Shown here piece by piece: positions 9,373 to 17,954 of a DNA stretch of 64,000 nt (position 1 is the first letter of the stretch; every line of letters starts with the position of its first letter). The DNA lies in NCBI RefSeq assembly GCF_000340885.1, contig NC_020291.1, forward strand, positions 4,959,001 through 5,023,000. The letters are read 5' to 3'. The translations under genes were made by a program, and so were the position numbers. The DNA comes from Clostridium saccharoperbutylacetonicum N1-4(HMT) (lineage in GTDB: Bacteria > Bacillota > Clostridia > Clostridiales > Clostridiaceae). The notes below the pieces were generated by a model that was given only the letters and a program-made list of their open reading frames with translations, searched no databases and had not been told where the DNA came from.

Positions 9373-9849
9373 TTATATTGCATAAATTACATCTTCAAGA
9401 GAAATAACGCTATAATCAACTTTTTCACTTATATTCTTTTCAATAACTTCAAAATCATATACTGGACTTACAACAATCGCATCAACTTCTTCTAATTCAT
9501 CATCTAGCGAAAAAACATCAAGTTCAGAATAAACACCATCCAAATTTCTATCAATACAATATTTTACTTCTATACTTGTATCTTTTAAATCCTCATATAA
9601 TCTACACCCAAGTTCACCCATTCCATAAATAGCAACTTTATTATAATTATTCTCTTTAAAATACTCTTCAAGAGATCTTCCCTCTGTTTTTAAAATAAGC
9701 CACTGATTTAACATATTGTAGTATGTTGTATATCTTTCTATACATCCTTGTTGCTGATTTTTAGATTTATTTGCTAAATAAGTTGTTGCTCCTGCACCTA
9801 TTGCCACCCCAGCAACAGTAGATAAAATTGATACAATTCCTTTTTTCAT
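9373..9849 (-). CDS. Membrane-anchored stand-alone Rossmann-like module
   Basis: A 158-residue protein. Residues 1-25 form a hydrophobic, Gly/Ala-rich segment (GIVSILSTVAGVAIGAGATT) that looks like a membrane anchor. Residues about 68-158 are a Rossmann-like domain (VAIYGMGELGCRLYEDL, YCIDRNLDGVYS, AIVVSPVYDFEVIEKNI) that is a diverged copy of the module fused to catalytic domains elsewhere in the island. No catalytic domain follows. AGGAGG precedes the ATG. It could be a membrane-tethered sensor or docking subunit for the glycan enzymes, but this is inference. No named family is assigned with confidence. Confidence 0.65.
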   Translation of the reverse strand: MKKGIVSILSTVAGVAIGAGATTYLANKSKNQQQGCIERYTTYYNMLNQWLILKTEGRSLEEYFKENNYNKVAIYGMGELGCRLYEDLKDTSIEVKYCIDRNLDGVYSELDVFSLDDELEEVDAIVVSPVYDFEVIEKNISEKVDYSVISLEDVIYAI

Positions 9850-9867
9850 AATTATTTCCTCCTAAAA

Positions 9868-10755
9868 TTAATTTTTGTGTATATATTTGTTATATAAATA
9901 ATTATATAACCAAAAATGCTTATTATAATTGGAATGCTGATTCATTTCATCATTTTTAGATATTTTAGCATATTTATAAAAATACCTACCATACCTAGAA
10001 TGAAACCCTTTTTTCCACGGCTTATCATCAGCGAGATAATGAATTATTTTTATATCCATCCTATTTTTTTTATTAACTATAAATAGTAAATACTTTATTA
10101 AGTTGTCGTTCACTAAACATGATTTACAATTATAATTTAAACTTATGACTTTAATTTTATTATAAAACATAGAATTTATAACATCTTGATCAGAAAAATA
10201 CAACTTTTTATAATTCAATTTAACAAATTCAAATAGTTCTTCTGTTCTAACCTCTTCTCTAAATAACTTAAGGTTAATCAGTAATACACCTGCATTAATA
10301 TAAGGCTTATTTAATGGTATATTTAATTTCTTATGAATTTTCCAATTATCAATATCTATATTTTCATCTTTGGCTGCAAAGAAATAAAATTTTCCCATTT
10401 GAGAATTATAAAGTTGTTTTAACGATTCTTTAATTATTATATCTGCATCTAAATATAGAACTTTATCTATATTTTCTGGTAATAGTTCTGCACATAATAA
10501 TCTATAATATGTTTCGTTAGAAATTCTTTTTATTTGAGGTAAATTATCAAAAAAATTCGTTGATACAAAAATCGCTTCAAATAAATGCCCATTCTTTTCT
10601 ACAAGCATTTTTATTTTTTTTATATTACTCTCTTTTATATTCGAATAAAATAGAAAAACCTTAATTTTACACCACTTATTTGTTTCAAATAAAGATGTTA
10701 ACATCACCTCAAGTGGTGCAACATAAGCATCATTTAGCGCAACTAAAATATTCAT
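9868..10755 (-). CDS. GT8 family glycosyltransferase (LgtC-like)
   Basis: A 295-residue protein with a clear GT8 layout: MNILVALNDAYVAPLEVML at the N-terminus, VLYLDADIII with the metal-binding Asp103 and Asp105, YINAGVLLINL near residue 151, and FSDQDVINSMF near 190. GT8 enzymes are retaining transferases such as LgtC and glycogenin that use UDP-galactose or UDP-glucose. The C-terminal segment is basic and aromatic (KKGFHSRYGRYFYKYAK), as in LgtC, where it helps membrane association. GGAGGACAA precedes the ATG. It probably adds a hexose to the island's glycan; the exact sugar is not readable. Confidence 0.85.
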   Translation of the reverse strand: MNILVALNDAYVAPLEVMLTSLFETNKWCKIKVFLFYSNIKESNIKKIKMLVEKNGHLFEAIFVSTNFFDNLPQIKRISNETYYRLLCAELLPENIDKVLYLDADIIIKESLKQLYNSQMGKFYFFAAKDENIDIDNWKIHKKLNIPLNKPYINAGVLLINLKLFREEVRTEELFEFVKLNYKKLYFSDQDVINSMFYNKIKVISLNYNCKSCLVNDNLIKYLLFIVNKKNRMDIKIIHYLADDKPWKKGFHSRYGRYFYKYAKISKNDEMNQHSNYNKHFWLYNYLYNKYIHKN

Positions 10756-10766
10756 TTGTCCTCCCT

Positions 10767-12089
10767 CTATTCTACAAGACCTAATCCAAATAATACTTGA
10801 TTAATAATTTTATCATCATCATTATAAGTATATTTGATCTCAGTTATTTTTTTATCATTACTGATATCTTTTAATGAAAAGAATTTAAAAGCATTGGGAA
10901 AAATTAAACTTTCTTGATATAATACTACTTTTTTTGCTTTTGTCTCACTAACAATATCACAAAATCCACTCCTCAAACCTACAAAATATCCAGCATACTC
11001 TATCACATTGTAAGCCTCCTTAAGTGGGAAAAATATAGATTTAGTCCCTTCAATAATTGGTTCGCTTTCTCCTGCACTATTTGTGCACACAATATATCCA
11101 TTTATAATTAACTTTTTCGCTAATTTTGTCCAAAACTCATTAGGAAGTCTAAAAAATGTTTGAGCATATGGAGATAAAATAACTGTATTTCCTTTTTCTA
11201 ATTTCTCATCTTCAAATAATTTCCTTACATACAAATTATCATTTTCTCTTTTAGGAATACATTGTTTATAGTTTCTATTAAATGTGCAGTACTTAAACAT
11301 ATTAAAAAAATCAACTTTTTCATACAGATTTCTTTCGCAGTTATTCAATATACCTGTATGTATTTTAAAATACTGATAATGTAATATGGAAATATTAATA
11401 TTATTTTTTCCTATAAATATAGATAGCTTAACTAAAGCATCTGATTCATCAATATCTAATTTTTCTACTTTTTCAATATTAAACCATTCACACAAATTCT
11501 TACATGAATCTTTTATAACTGTAACCACATAATTCTTAATATTGTTATTTTCTATATATTCTTTTAGATAGGTTCCTGCTAAGTACATATCTCCTGTTCC
11601 AGTTAATGGCATCATAAATATATTTACATCGTCTCCATATTTATTAATTATTTTTATATAAACATCTAACCCTCTTTTTACACTTTCAACATTATCATCA
11701 AAATTTTTTTGTTCAATATTTGACTTACTAGGCACTTCAGATATATCTATAATTTTGATTATGTGCTTATCTCTTTCATAATTCATACTTTCTAATTGTT
11801 TTACCATCTCACCATAATATTTAGATGCTATTAAAATAATAGCATTACTTCTATATTCTTTAAGACCATTTTCAGGTGAACATATTTTAACACCAAAAAC
11901 AAATTCACCTTGTTTACTTATATCATTATCAACAACCGCATCAACATATATATTCCTTTGACTCAAAGATCTAAAAATAAACTCTGTTGTTAAATTTGCT
12001 CCAAATACTACTATATATTTTTTATCAAATTTCATTTTTTTTATATTTCTATCTATTTCCTCTTCAATAATATCCTCTAAATTTTTCAT
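10767..12089 (-). CDS. Rossmann-like module fused to GT9-like domain (paralogue 1 of 3)
   Basis: A 440-residue protein. Residues about 20-115 are the shared module (YIVVFGANLTTEF, VVDNDISKQGEFVFG, ILIASKYYGEMVKQL). Residues about 140-440 look like a GT-B transferase: an N-terminal half with VNIFMMPLTGTGDMYLAG and a C-terminal half with TVILSPYAQTFFRLPNEFW, then YAGYFVGLRSGFCDIVSE, reminiscent of the donor site of GT9 heptosyltransferases. Two close paralogues lie upstream (13751-14986 and 15006-16310), interrupted by a GT2 gene. TAGGAGAG precedes the ATG. GT9 membership is a fold-level guess; the donor sugar is unknown. Confidence 0.65.
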   Translation of the reverse strand: MKNLEDIIEEEIDRNIKKMKFDKKYIVVFGANLTTEFIFRSLSQRNIYVDAVVDNDISKQGEFVFGVKICSPENGLKEYRSNAIILIASKYYGEMVKQLESMNYERDKHIIKIIDISEVPSKSNIEQKNFDDNVESVKRGLDVYIKIINKYGDDVNIFMMPLTGTGDMYLAGTYLKEYIENNNIKNYVVTVIKDSCKNLCEWFNIEKVEKLDIDESDALVKLSIFIGKNNINISILHYQYFKIHTGILNNCERNLYEKVDFFNMFKYCTFNRNYKQCIPKRENDNLYVRKLFEDEKLEKGNTVILSPYAQTFFRLPNEFWTKLAKKLIINGYIVCTNSAGESEPIIEGTKSIFFPLKEAYNVIEYAGYFVGLRSGFCDIVSETKAKKVVLYQESLIFPNAFKFFSLKDISNDKKITEIKYTYNDDDKIINQVLFGLGLVE

Positions 12090-12112
12090 TGCAATGTCTC
12101 TCCTAATTATTT

Positions 12113-13735
12113 TTATAATTTTAATCTTATTTGTCTATCAATTAAATTATAGTAAATACTATTAAAATAATATGGATGACATCCATATTCAAAGTTCCTA
12201 TCGGTAAATTTATAATTCATATCCTCTAAGCTTATAACTATAATATTCTTTATGTTTTTCTCAAAAAATTCATAATATTCGTCCAGTATACTATTGATTT
12301 TCCTTATTTCACTTTCATTACTAAAACTTTCAACATAATTATACGTGCCATATTTCTCAGCTAATTTAGTTTTAATCAGTACAATTCTAGCGTTACCAAA
12401 ATTGTTATTTAAAAATATTATAAATTCACTACAATATTTTTTCCAAAGCTTAGTTCTATTTGAATCTGTTATTTTTAAAATTTCATAACTATCATCTAAT
12501 TTTATTTCAGCCTCATCAAAAAAAGCGGATTTTGTAATATACGATTCTGATAATTTCATAATATCGTTTATTTCTTCTAATAAATCTATAAATAAAAAAT
12601 CTATACTTTCTGATTCGCTTTTACTTAAATTCATAATAGTTTTATTTATATCATACTCTATCATTTCTCTTCTAAAGTTATTATTGCTATTTATCTTTAT
12701 ATTATTTAATTCTTTTGGTTTAGTTGACATTGCACTAATTATACTGCTTGAACAAAAATGCTTTTTTAAATTTTGATTATATATTAGTAATTTATGAACA
12801 ATTATTCTAGTATTGTAACTTCCCCATACATATACATTCCCATCAATTAATTTATTATTTTTCGTATAAATACCGTAATTTTCGTTTAAAAAGCCAATAA
12901 ATAGATTTTTTATTTTTTCAAACTCGTGCTCATTTAAATTCAGAGCTGCTCTTCTCATAAAAATTTTAATAATCGAAAAGGATAGTTCATACAATTCATT
13001 ATAAAATTCTTCAAACAAATTGTCCTTTAGAAAATTATTTTTTAAATTTTCTAAACTATCTTTCACTTCTGCAATTCTCGAAAAATTTGTTGACATGTTT
13101 CCTTCTCTTATTAAATTATAATTATACAAGGCTTGTTTTAAATGACATATTAACTTTGCTTTTGTAAAAATCAGTGGTAATATAGCTAAATCCTCACATA
13201 TATTGTTTGTCATTTTAATATTGTTTTCAATAAACAATGATCTTCTAAACATCTTATTACATAAAATTGTTATCATTGTTGAAATCAAATCTTTTCTTTC
13301 AAATACATTAACTGATTTCTCTATACTACTAGGCATATTAATATATTTTTTTTCCAAATCACCAAATTCACTTTTATAAATCTCGTAATAGTCAAACAAA
13401 CATACATCTGCATTATTTTTAGTTATATAATTATATATTTCTTCTAACGCATTTAGTTCTAACCAATCATCTGAATCAACGAAAATTATATACTCTCGAC
13501 TAGCTATATTAATCCCTAAATTTCTTGTAGTTCCTTGCCCTTCATTTAACTTATTGATAAATATTATTCTTTTATCTCTATTTGCCCACTTCAAACATTT
13601 TTCATCAGTCTTATCAGTTGACCCATCATTAATAAGAATAATTTCAATATCTTTAAATGTTTGATTAACAACACTCTCTAGACATTTATCAATATATTTT
13701 TCTACATTATAAGCCGGTATAATAACACTAATCAC
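12113..13735 (-). CDS. GT2 glycosyltransferase with C-terminal DUF6270-like domain
   Basis: A 540-residue two-domain protein. Residues 1-110 are a textbook GT2 start: MISVIIPAYNVEKYI, ILINDGSTDKTDE and FVDSDDWLE with the DxD site. From about residue 305 (VYVWGSYNTRIIVHKL, then FCSSSIISAMSTKP) there is a second domain resembling DUF6270, a polysaccharide-cluster domain of unknown function, ending YGCHPYYFNSIYYNLI. The start is a GTG nine bases after AAGGAGG. The gene interrupts the row of three GT9-like paralogues. The GT2 part probably transfers a sugar; the C-terminal part may be a second, SGNH-like catalytic or acceptor-binding domain. Confidence 0.75.
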   Translation of the reverse strand: MISVIIPAYNVEKYIDKCLESVVNQTFKDIEIILINDGSTDKTDEKCLKWANRDKRIIFINKLNEGQGTTRNLGINIASREYIIFVDSDDWLELNALEEIYNYITKNNADVCLFDYYEIYKSEFGDLEKKYINMPSSIEKSVNVFERKDLISTMITILCNKMFRRSLFIENNIKMTNNICEDLAILPLIFTKAKLICHLKQALYNYNLIREGNMSTNFSRIAEVKDSLENLKNNFLKDNLFEEFYNELYELSFSIIKIFMRRAALNLNEHEFEKIKNLFIGFLNENYGIYTKNNKLIDGNVYVWGSYNTRIIVHKLLIYNQNLKKHFCSSSIISAMSTKPKELNNIKINSNNNFRREMIEYDINKTIMNLSKSESESIDFLFIDLLEEINDIMKLSESYITKSAFFDEAEIKLDDSYEILKITDSNRTKLWKKYCSEFIIFLNNNFGNARIVLIKTKLAEKYGTYNYVESFSNESEIRKINSILDEYYEFFEKNIKNIIVISLEDMNYKFTDRNFEYGCHPYYFNSIYYNLIDRQIRLKL

Positions 13736-13750
13736 AAGAGAACCTCCTTA

Positions 13751-14986
13751 CTAGCCAATAACAATTTCACTGATATCATCTGATAGCCCCATTTCTTTTA
13801 TACTAAAGAATAAGCTTTGATTATCTGGATATAAAACAATTTTTTTAGCTTTTGCGTTACTTATCAAATCACAAAAACCACTTCTTACCCCTATAAAAGT
13901 CCCCGCATATTCAATCACTGAAACAGCCTCTTCTAATGGAAATTCTAACGGTATACTTTTTTCAATTGGTGGCTCTTCAGCACCAACACTATTTGTGCAA
14001 ACTTTATATCCTTTTTGATTCAATTGTTCAACAATCTCTTCCCAAACTCCATCTTCTAATCTAACTATTGTATTTGCATATGGTGACAATATTACTGTTT
14101 TACCTCTTATTAAATTATTTTGGGCAAATAATTCTTCAACATACTCGCTTCTTTTGCAAACTAAAGGAATAGTTTTGGTCGAATTTTCATCTATTTCAAG
14201 AACTCCATATTTAAACAACTCACCCCAAAATAACTTATTAGAGCTTTCAAATTTATTTAAAATATCCGTATGTATATAATTATGACTTAATACCTTTATA
14301 AAATTAACCTCATTTTTAATCATTCTATATAAGTCAACTAAATTATCAGATTCACTTTGTTCTAATACTTCTATATTGCCAATATTAAACATAGCAGCTA
14401 CCCTTTTACATGTATTGCCGACCACTACCAAAACATACTCTTTAACATTATTTTTAATTAAATATTCATTTAAATAACTACTTATAAAATATATATCACC
14501 AATGCCTCTATAAGGACAAATCAAAATTGTCTTTTCATCTCCATACTTTCCAATAATTTTCCTATACACATCATAACCCTGAATAACATCAGAAACTTTT
14601 TCATCAAAATATTCTTTATCCACAGTATAATTTTTATATCTAATTGTTCTAAATATGTTTACTTCTTCTATATATTTCATACGTTCTAGTTGTGTTTTCA
14701 TTTCTTTATAATACTGTGATGCTATAAGGATAACTGCATTCTCAATAAATTCCGTTAACAATTCTTCTGGAGTATATATAGTTATTCCTAACATCTTTTT
14801 ACCAGCTTTACTTTTACTATTATCAATAATAGCATCTACATATATATTCTTTGACTTCAAATGTAATATTGTTTTTTCAGCCGGCTTATTTGCACCAAAA
14901 ACCACAATGTATTTGTTTCTAAAATTATCATTTGCAATTAGCTTATCCAAATTTTTATTTAATTCATCAATATACTTAGAATTCAT
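13751..14986 (-). CDS. Rossmann-like module fused to GT9-like domain (paralogue 2 of 3)
   Basis: A 411-residue protein with the same architecture as 10767-12089 and 15006-16310: shared module at residues 20-115 (YIVVFGANKPAEK, IIDNSKSKAGKKMLG, ILIASQYYKEMKTQL), then a GT-B-like region with TILICPYRGIGDIYFIS, TVILSPYANTIVRLEDGVWE and YAGTFIGVRSGFCDLISN. The C-terminus is shorter than in its two relatives. GGTGGAG precedes the ATG. The three copies keep the same spacing from start codon to module, which indicates duplication of a complete gene rather than separate fusions. Specificities have probably diverged so that each adds a different residue, but this is inference. Confidence 0.65.
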   Translation of the reverse strand: MNSKYIDELNKNLDKLIANDNFRNKYIVVFGANKPAEKTILHLKSKNIYVDAIIDNSKSKAGKKMLGITIYTPEELLTEFIENAVILIASQYYKEMKTQLERMKYIEEVNIFRTIRYKNYTVDKEYFDEKVSDVIQGYDVYRKIIGKYGDEKTILICPYRGIGDIYFISSYLNEYLIKNNVKEYVLVVVGNTCKRVAAMFNIGNIEVLEQSESDNLVDLYRMIKNEVNFIKVLSHNYIHTDILNKFESSNKLFWGELFKYGVLEIDENSTKTIPLVCKRSEYVEELFAQNNLIRGKTVILSPYANTIVRLEDGVWEEIVEQLNQKGYKVCTNSVGAEEPPIEKSIPLEFPLEEAVSVIEYAGTFIGVRSGFCDLISNAKAKKIVLYPDNQSLFFSIKEMGLSDDISEIVIG

Positions 14987-15005
14987 CTAATCTGCTCCAC
15001 CACAC

Positions 15006-16310
15006 CTAAATATTCTTTAATACTTGTTCTATTATAACTTCAATATTATCATCTGCTTCAATTTCTATGATATCTTCAGAAAATCCCATATTTCTAATTC
15101 CATAAACATCAATTACTTTACCAAATCCACATGCTTTGTCTGGATATAATATTATTTTTTTGCATTTAGCAGTGCTTAATATATCACAAAGTCCACTTCT
15201 AATTCCAATAAATATTCCTGCATACTCCAAAACATCAATTATATCGAAAAAATCAATAAATAATGGTTCAGTATTCGGAATGATTTCTTCTCTTTCTCCT
15301 ACACTATTAGTAAATACTTTATATCCTGCTTCATTTAATCTTTTAACAAGATTAATCCAAAACTTCCATGATAATTTAGGAATGCTATTAGCATATGGAG
15401 AAATAATTACTGTCTTTCCTTTAACTAATGAGAACTCTTTTATTAGCTTTTTTAATTTGTTCCCATCATATATAATATTAGGAGTTTTTGCTTTTGAAAT
15501 ATCATCTAGTTCAAACAATGAATATTTAAAAAAATCATTAAAATTCAGACCTTTATATCCATCAATGTTATTCAAAAAATTAGTATACATTATATATGGT
15601 TGAACAGTCATTATTCTAATTTGAGCACTTCTTAAAAACCTTTGTAACCTTACAAGTAAGTCCATTTCATTTTGATTAACTACTTCAACATTATTAATAC
15701 CAAAAAGTCTTGCGACGTTATAACATCCATTACCTATAACCACTAAAACATAATTATTAATTTTGAACTTTTCAAGATAGCTTTCCAAATATCTACAAGT
15801 AATATAAACATCACCATTTGCTCTAATAGGATTTAGAAAAATAAATTTATTTTCACCATATTTATTTTGAATAGCCTCATATGTTTTCATTGCATTAAAA
15901 ATGAATTCTAAATTCCTATGAAACATATCCTCTTCAATCGAATATTCTATCCCTACATTCATATCCAATATTCTAATAATATGTTTATCTGCAATATATC
16001 CCATTTTTTCAAGCTGTGCTCTCATTTCAAAATAATAACTAGAACAAATAAGCACCAAAAGGTTTTCTTTGTAATCTTTTAATAAATCATTCGGCTTATA
16101 TATAGGAACATCCAATAATTTTTTTCCACTGTTAATTGGGTTATTATCAATAATCGCGTCTACCATCACATTGTTTTTAGACAAGTAACTTATTACTTCA
16201 TCACCTGGATTATTAGCCCCAAAAAGAATAATATATCTATCTTTGAACACATTTTCATTAATCATAATATCTAATTTGTTTTTCATACTAATAATCAATT
16301 CATTATTCAA
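15006..16310 (-). CDS. Rossmann-like module fused to GT9-like domain (paralogue 3 of 3)
   Basis: A 434-residue third copy of the GT9-like family: module with YIILFGANNPGDE, IIDNNPINSGKKLLD and VLICSSYYFEMRAQL, then FIFLNPIRANGDVYITC, TVIISPYANSIPKLSWKFW and YAGIFIGIRSGLCDILST. The start is a TTG at 16310, supported by AGGTGG seven bases upstream and by matching N-terminal length with the other two copies (each has about 22 residues before the module). It ends 19 bases before the next paralogue begins. Function is inferred as a nucleotide-sugar transferase with a GT9-type donor domain. Confidence 0.65.
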   Translation of the reverse strand: MNNELIISMKNKLDIMINENVFKDRYIILFGANNPGDEVISYLSKNNVMVDAIIDNNPINSGKKLLDVPIYKPNDLLKDYKENLLVLICSSYYFEMRAQLEKMGYIADKHIIRILDMNVGIEYSIEEDMFHRNLEFIFNAMKTYEAIQNKYGENKFIFLNPIRANGDVYITCRYLESYLEKFKINNYVLVVIGNGCYNVARLFGINNVEVVNQNEMDLLVRLQRFLRSAQIRIMTVQPYIMYTNFLNNIDGYKGLNFNDFFKYSLFELDDISKAKTPNIIYDGNKLKKLIKEFSLVKGKTVIISPYANSIPKLSWKFWINLVKRLNEAGYKVFTNSVGEREEIIPNTEPLFIDFFDIIDVLEYAGIFIGIRSGLCDILSTAKCKKIILYPDKACGFGKVIDVYGIRNMGFSEDIIEIEADDNIEVIIEQVLKNI

Positions 16311-16327
16311 TACAACACCACCTAAAA

Positions 16328-16708
16328 TTATAGCCTTTCATCAACCTCAAAATTGGTTGCAAGAAAAACATCTCTATCTGTATTAATAGCAATTGCCGTT
16401 TCTAACCCAGATGGTTTTTTATCATTTATTAAAATCCTTTCTCCAAACGGTGCATTGTAAATAATATGATCAAATCGAATTCCGTTTTTAATTAAAAACT
16501 TTTCTGTTTCACTCTTCATATCTATTGTTCGAGAAGTTATAAAAACTATCATATCTTTTTCAGAAATATTATTAAAAAATTCTTTAGCTCTTTGTAATAA
16601 TGAATCTTCGCCATCTATTTTATATCCATTATGCTTAGCTATCGTACCATCAATATCAAATATCCAAGTTTTCCCTAACGGAGATACTTTTATATCCTTA
16701 CTATTCAT
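16328..16708 (-). CDS. Small HAD-superfamily phosphatase
   Basis: A 126-residue HAD protein: motif I WIFDIDGTIAKH with Asp18 and Asp20, motif II ITSR near residue 58, and LINDKKPSG supplying the Asp-Lys pair of the later motifs. There is no cap domain. Small HADs of this type occur in capsule and LPS clusters, often beside sugar-phosphate isomerases and nucleotidyltransferases, where they remove or check phosphates on sugar intermediates. The start overlaps the end of the SIS-domain gene by eight bases, suggesting that the isomerase and phosphatase act in sequence. The substrate is unknown. Confidence 0.75.
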   Translation of the reverse strand: MNSKDIKVSPLGKTWIFDIDGTIAKHNGYKIDGEDSLLQRAKEFFNNISEKDMIVFITSRTIDMKSETEKFLIKNGIRFDHIIYNAPFGERILINDKKPSGLETAIAINTDRDVFLATNFEVDERL

Positions 16709-17285
16709 CTTTTAATAAATCTCCTATATGTCCACCTGGATGATTTTCTTTAAAATCCTCTAGCTTAATTTCCATACGCATAGCTATATGCATAGCTAGA
16801 GCTTGTAATATTATGAGATTCAGCGTAGTAGAATTATTAGGCATTATATTCCACATGTCGCCTTCATTTTCTAAATCTAGAATAACTATATCTTCAATCA
16901 TTGAGGTTAATGTACTCTTCTTACAAAAAGATAACAACCATAATCTAGCATCCTTCATTTTTAAATGTTTTACTAGATAAACTGATTCAGAAGTTTCTCC
17001 ACTTTTTGTGAGAACTATAACCAAATCATCTTTATGTACAACACCAATATCACCATGAATTGCTGAATTTGTATGTAAAAAACAAGAATTTAATCCTAAA
17101 GATGACATAGTTCCAACAAACTTTTCACATATTGGAACATTTTTTCCAAGACCAGAAACAATAATTTTTTTTCCACTTCTTAAAGTGTTCACACTTTCAT
17201 CAACAAGTCTGTTAAAAGATTCTTCATCTACACTATCTAAAGATTTAGAAATAATCTTTAATAGATCTTCAAAATAAGATATCAT
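16701..17285 (-). CDS. SIS-domain sugar-phosphate isomerase (KpsF/GutQ-like, no CBS domains)
   Basis: A 194-residue single SIS domain. IIVSGLGKNVPICEKFVG and IVLTKSGETSESVYLVKHL are the phosphosugar-binding loops; ENHPGGHIGDLL matches the HPGG motif of arabinose-5-phosphate isomerases (KdsD, KpsF, GutQ). Those enzymes usually carry two C-terminal CBS domains, which are absent here. The likely reaction is aldose-ketose isomerisation of a pentose or other sugar 5- or 6-phosphate feeding glycan synthesis. It overlaps the small HAD gene. With the KdsC-like phosphatase at the far end of the island it would give two KDO-type pathway enzymes, but no KdsA is visible. Confidence 0.8.
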   Translation of the reverse strand: MISYFEDLLKIISKSLDSVDEESFNRLVDESVNTLRSGKKIIVSGLGKNVPICEKFVGTMSSLGLNSCFLHTNSAIHGDIGVVHKDDLVIVLTKSGETSESVYLVKHLKMKDARLWLLSFCKKSTLTSMIEDIVILDLENEGDMWNIMPNNSTTLNLIILQALAMHIAMRMEIKLEDFKENHPGGHIGDLLKDE

Positions 17286-17367
17286 AATACTTCCTCCAAA
17301 ATCAAATTCACTATTAAAATATTAAAGAGATAAATCAAAAAATATAAAATATATATCACACCAACAG

Positions 17368-17889
17368 TTATTCTATTGAAAGAAACTTTTTTATCTTTTC
17401 ATCGTTTCCATTATAATTCGGAGGTATAATCTTTTTACATTCTTTAAGTCCATATATTCCTATAGCAATCAGTTCTTCCAATGTAATTCCTTTCTTTCCA
17501 ATAAGTTGTCTTCCATTCCTACCTTCTGGTTCTTCTAGTGAAATTATTATAAGTTTATCTGTAAACATATATAAACAATAAAATTTCATTAAATATTCCG
17601 CTTCTTCTCTAGAAAAATCATAAATATCACATATTTTATTCGAAAACATTTTTCCTATTTTTTTTACATTTTCATCATAAGTCAATATTATGATTTTTTC
17701 CGCTCTCACTCTATCTATGAATTCACTAAGATGCAAAAGAGCATAATAATTATATTCAGCATTTAATGATGGCATTAAAATAACATAATCTTCATCACCT
17801 AATTTATACTTATTGCATATTTCAATCCATAAGTTCCGTCCTTCTTGTGCCTTATTAATATTTTGTTCAAGTATTTGTCTTATTTCCAT
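17368..17889 (-). CDS. Uncharacterised protein resembling the first half of the GT9-like paralogues
   Basis: The frame is open from 17976, but I place the start at the ATG at 17889 (173 residues), with AGGATG about 12 bases upstream; an ATG at 17904 is possible. No named family is recognised. The stretch LWIEICNKYKLGDEDYVILM followed by HLSEFIDRVRAEKIIILTYD lines up by eye with the N-terminal GT-B half of the three GT9-like proteins (for example YIKIINKYGDDVNIFMM, then LKEYIENNNIKNYVVTVIKD). It ends IIPPNYNGNDEKIKKFLSIE without a donor-binding half. It may be a remnant or a specialised partner of the paralogues. A gap of 82 bases follows before the isomerase gene. Confidence 0.6.
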   Translation of the reverse strand: MEIRQILEQNINKAQEGRNLWIEICNKYKLGDEDYVILMPSLNAEYNYYALLHLSEFIDRVRAEKIIILTYDENVKKIGKMFSNKICDIYDFSREEAEYLMKFYCLYMFTDKLIIISLEEPEGRNGRQLIGKKGITLEELIAIGIYGLKECKKIIPPNYNGNDEKIKKFLSIE

Positions 17890-17954
17890 ATTCGTTAACC
17901 ACATCCTATTTATATTACACAACTTCATAAATATATATAATTTACTTTTCAATT

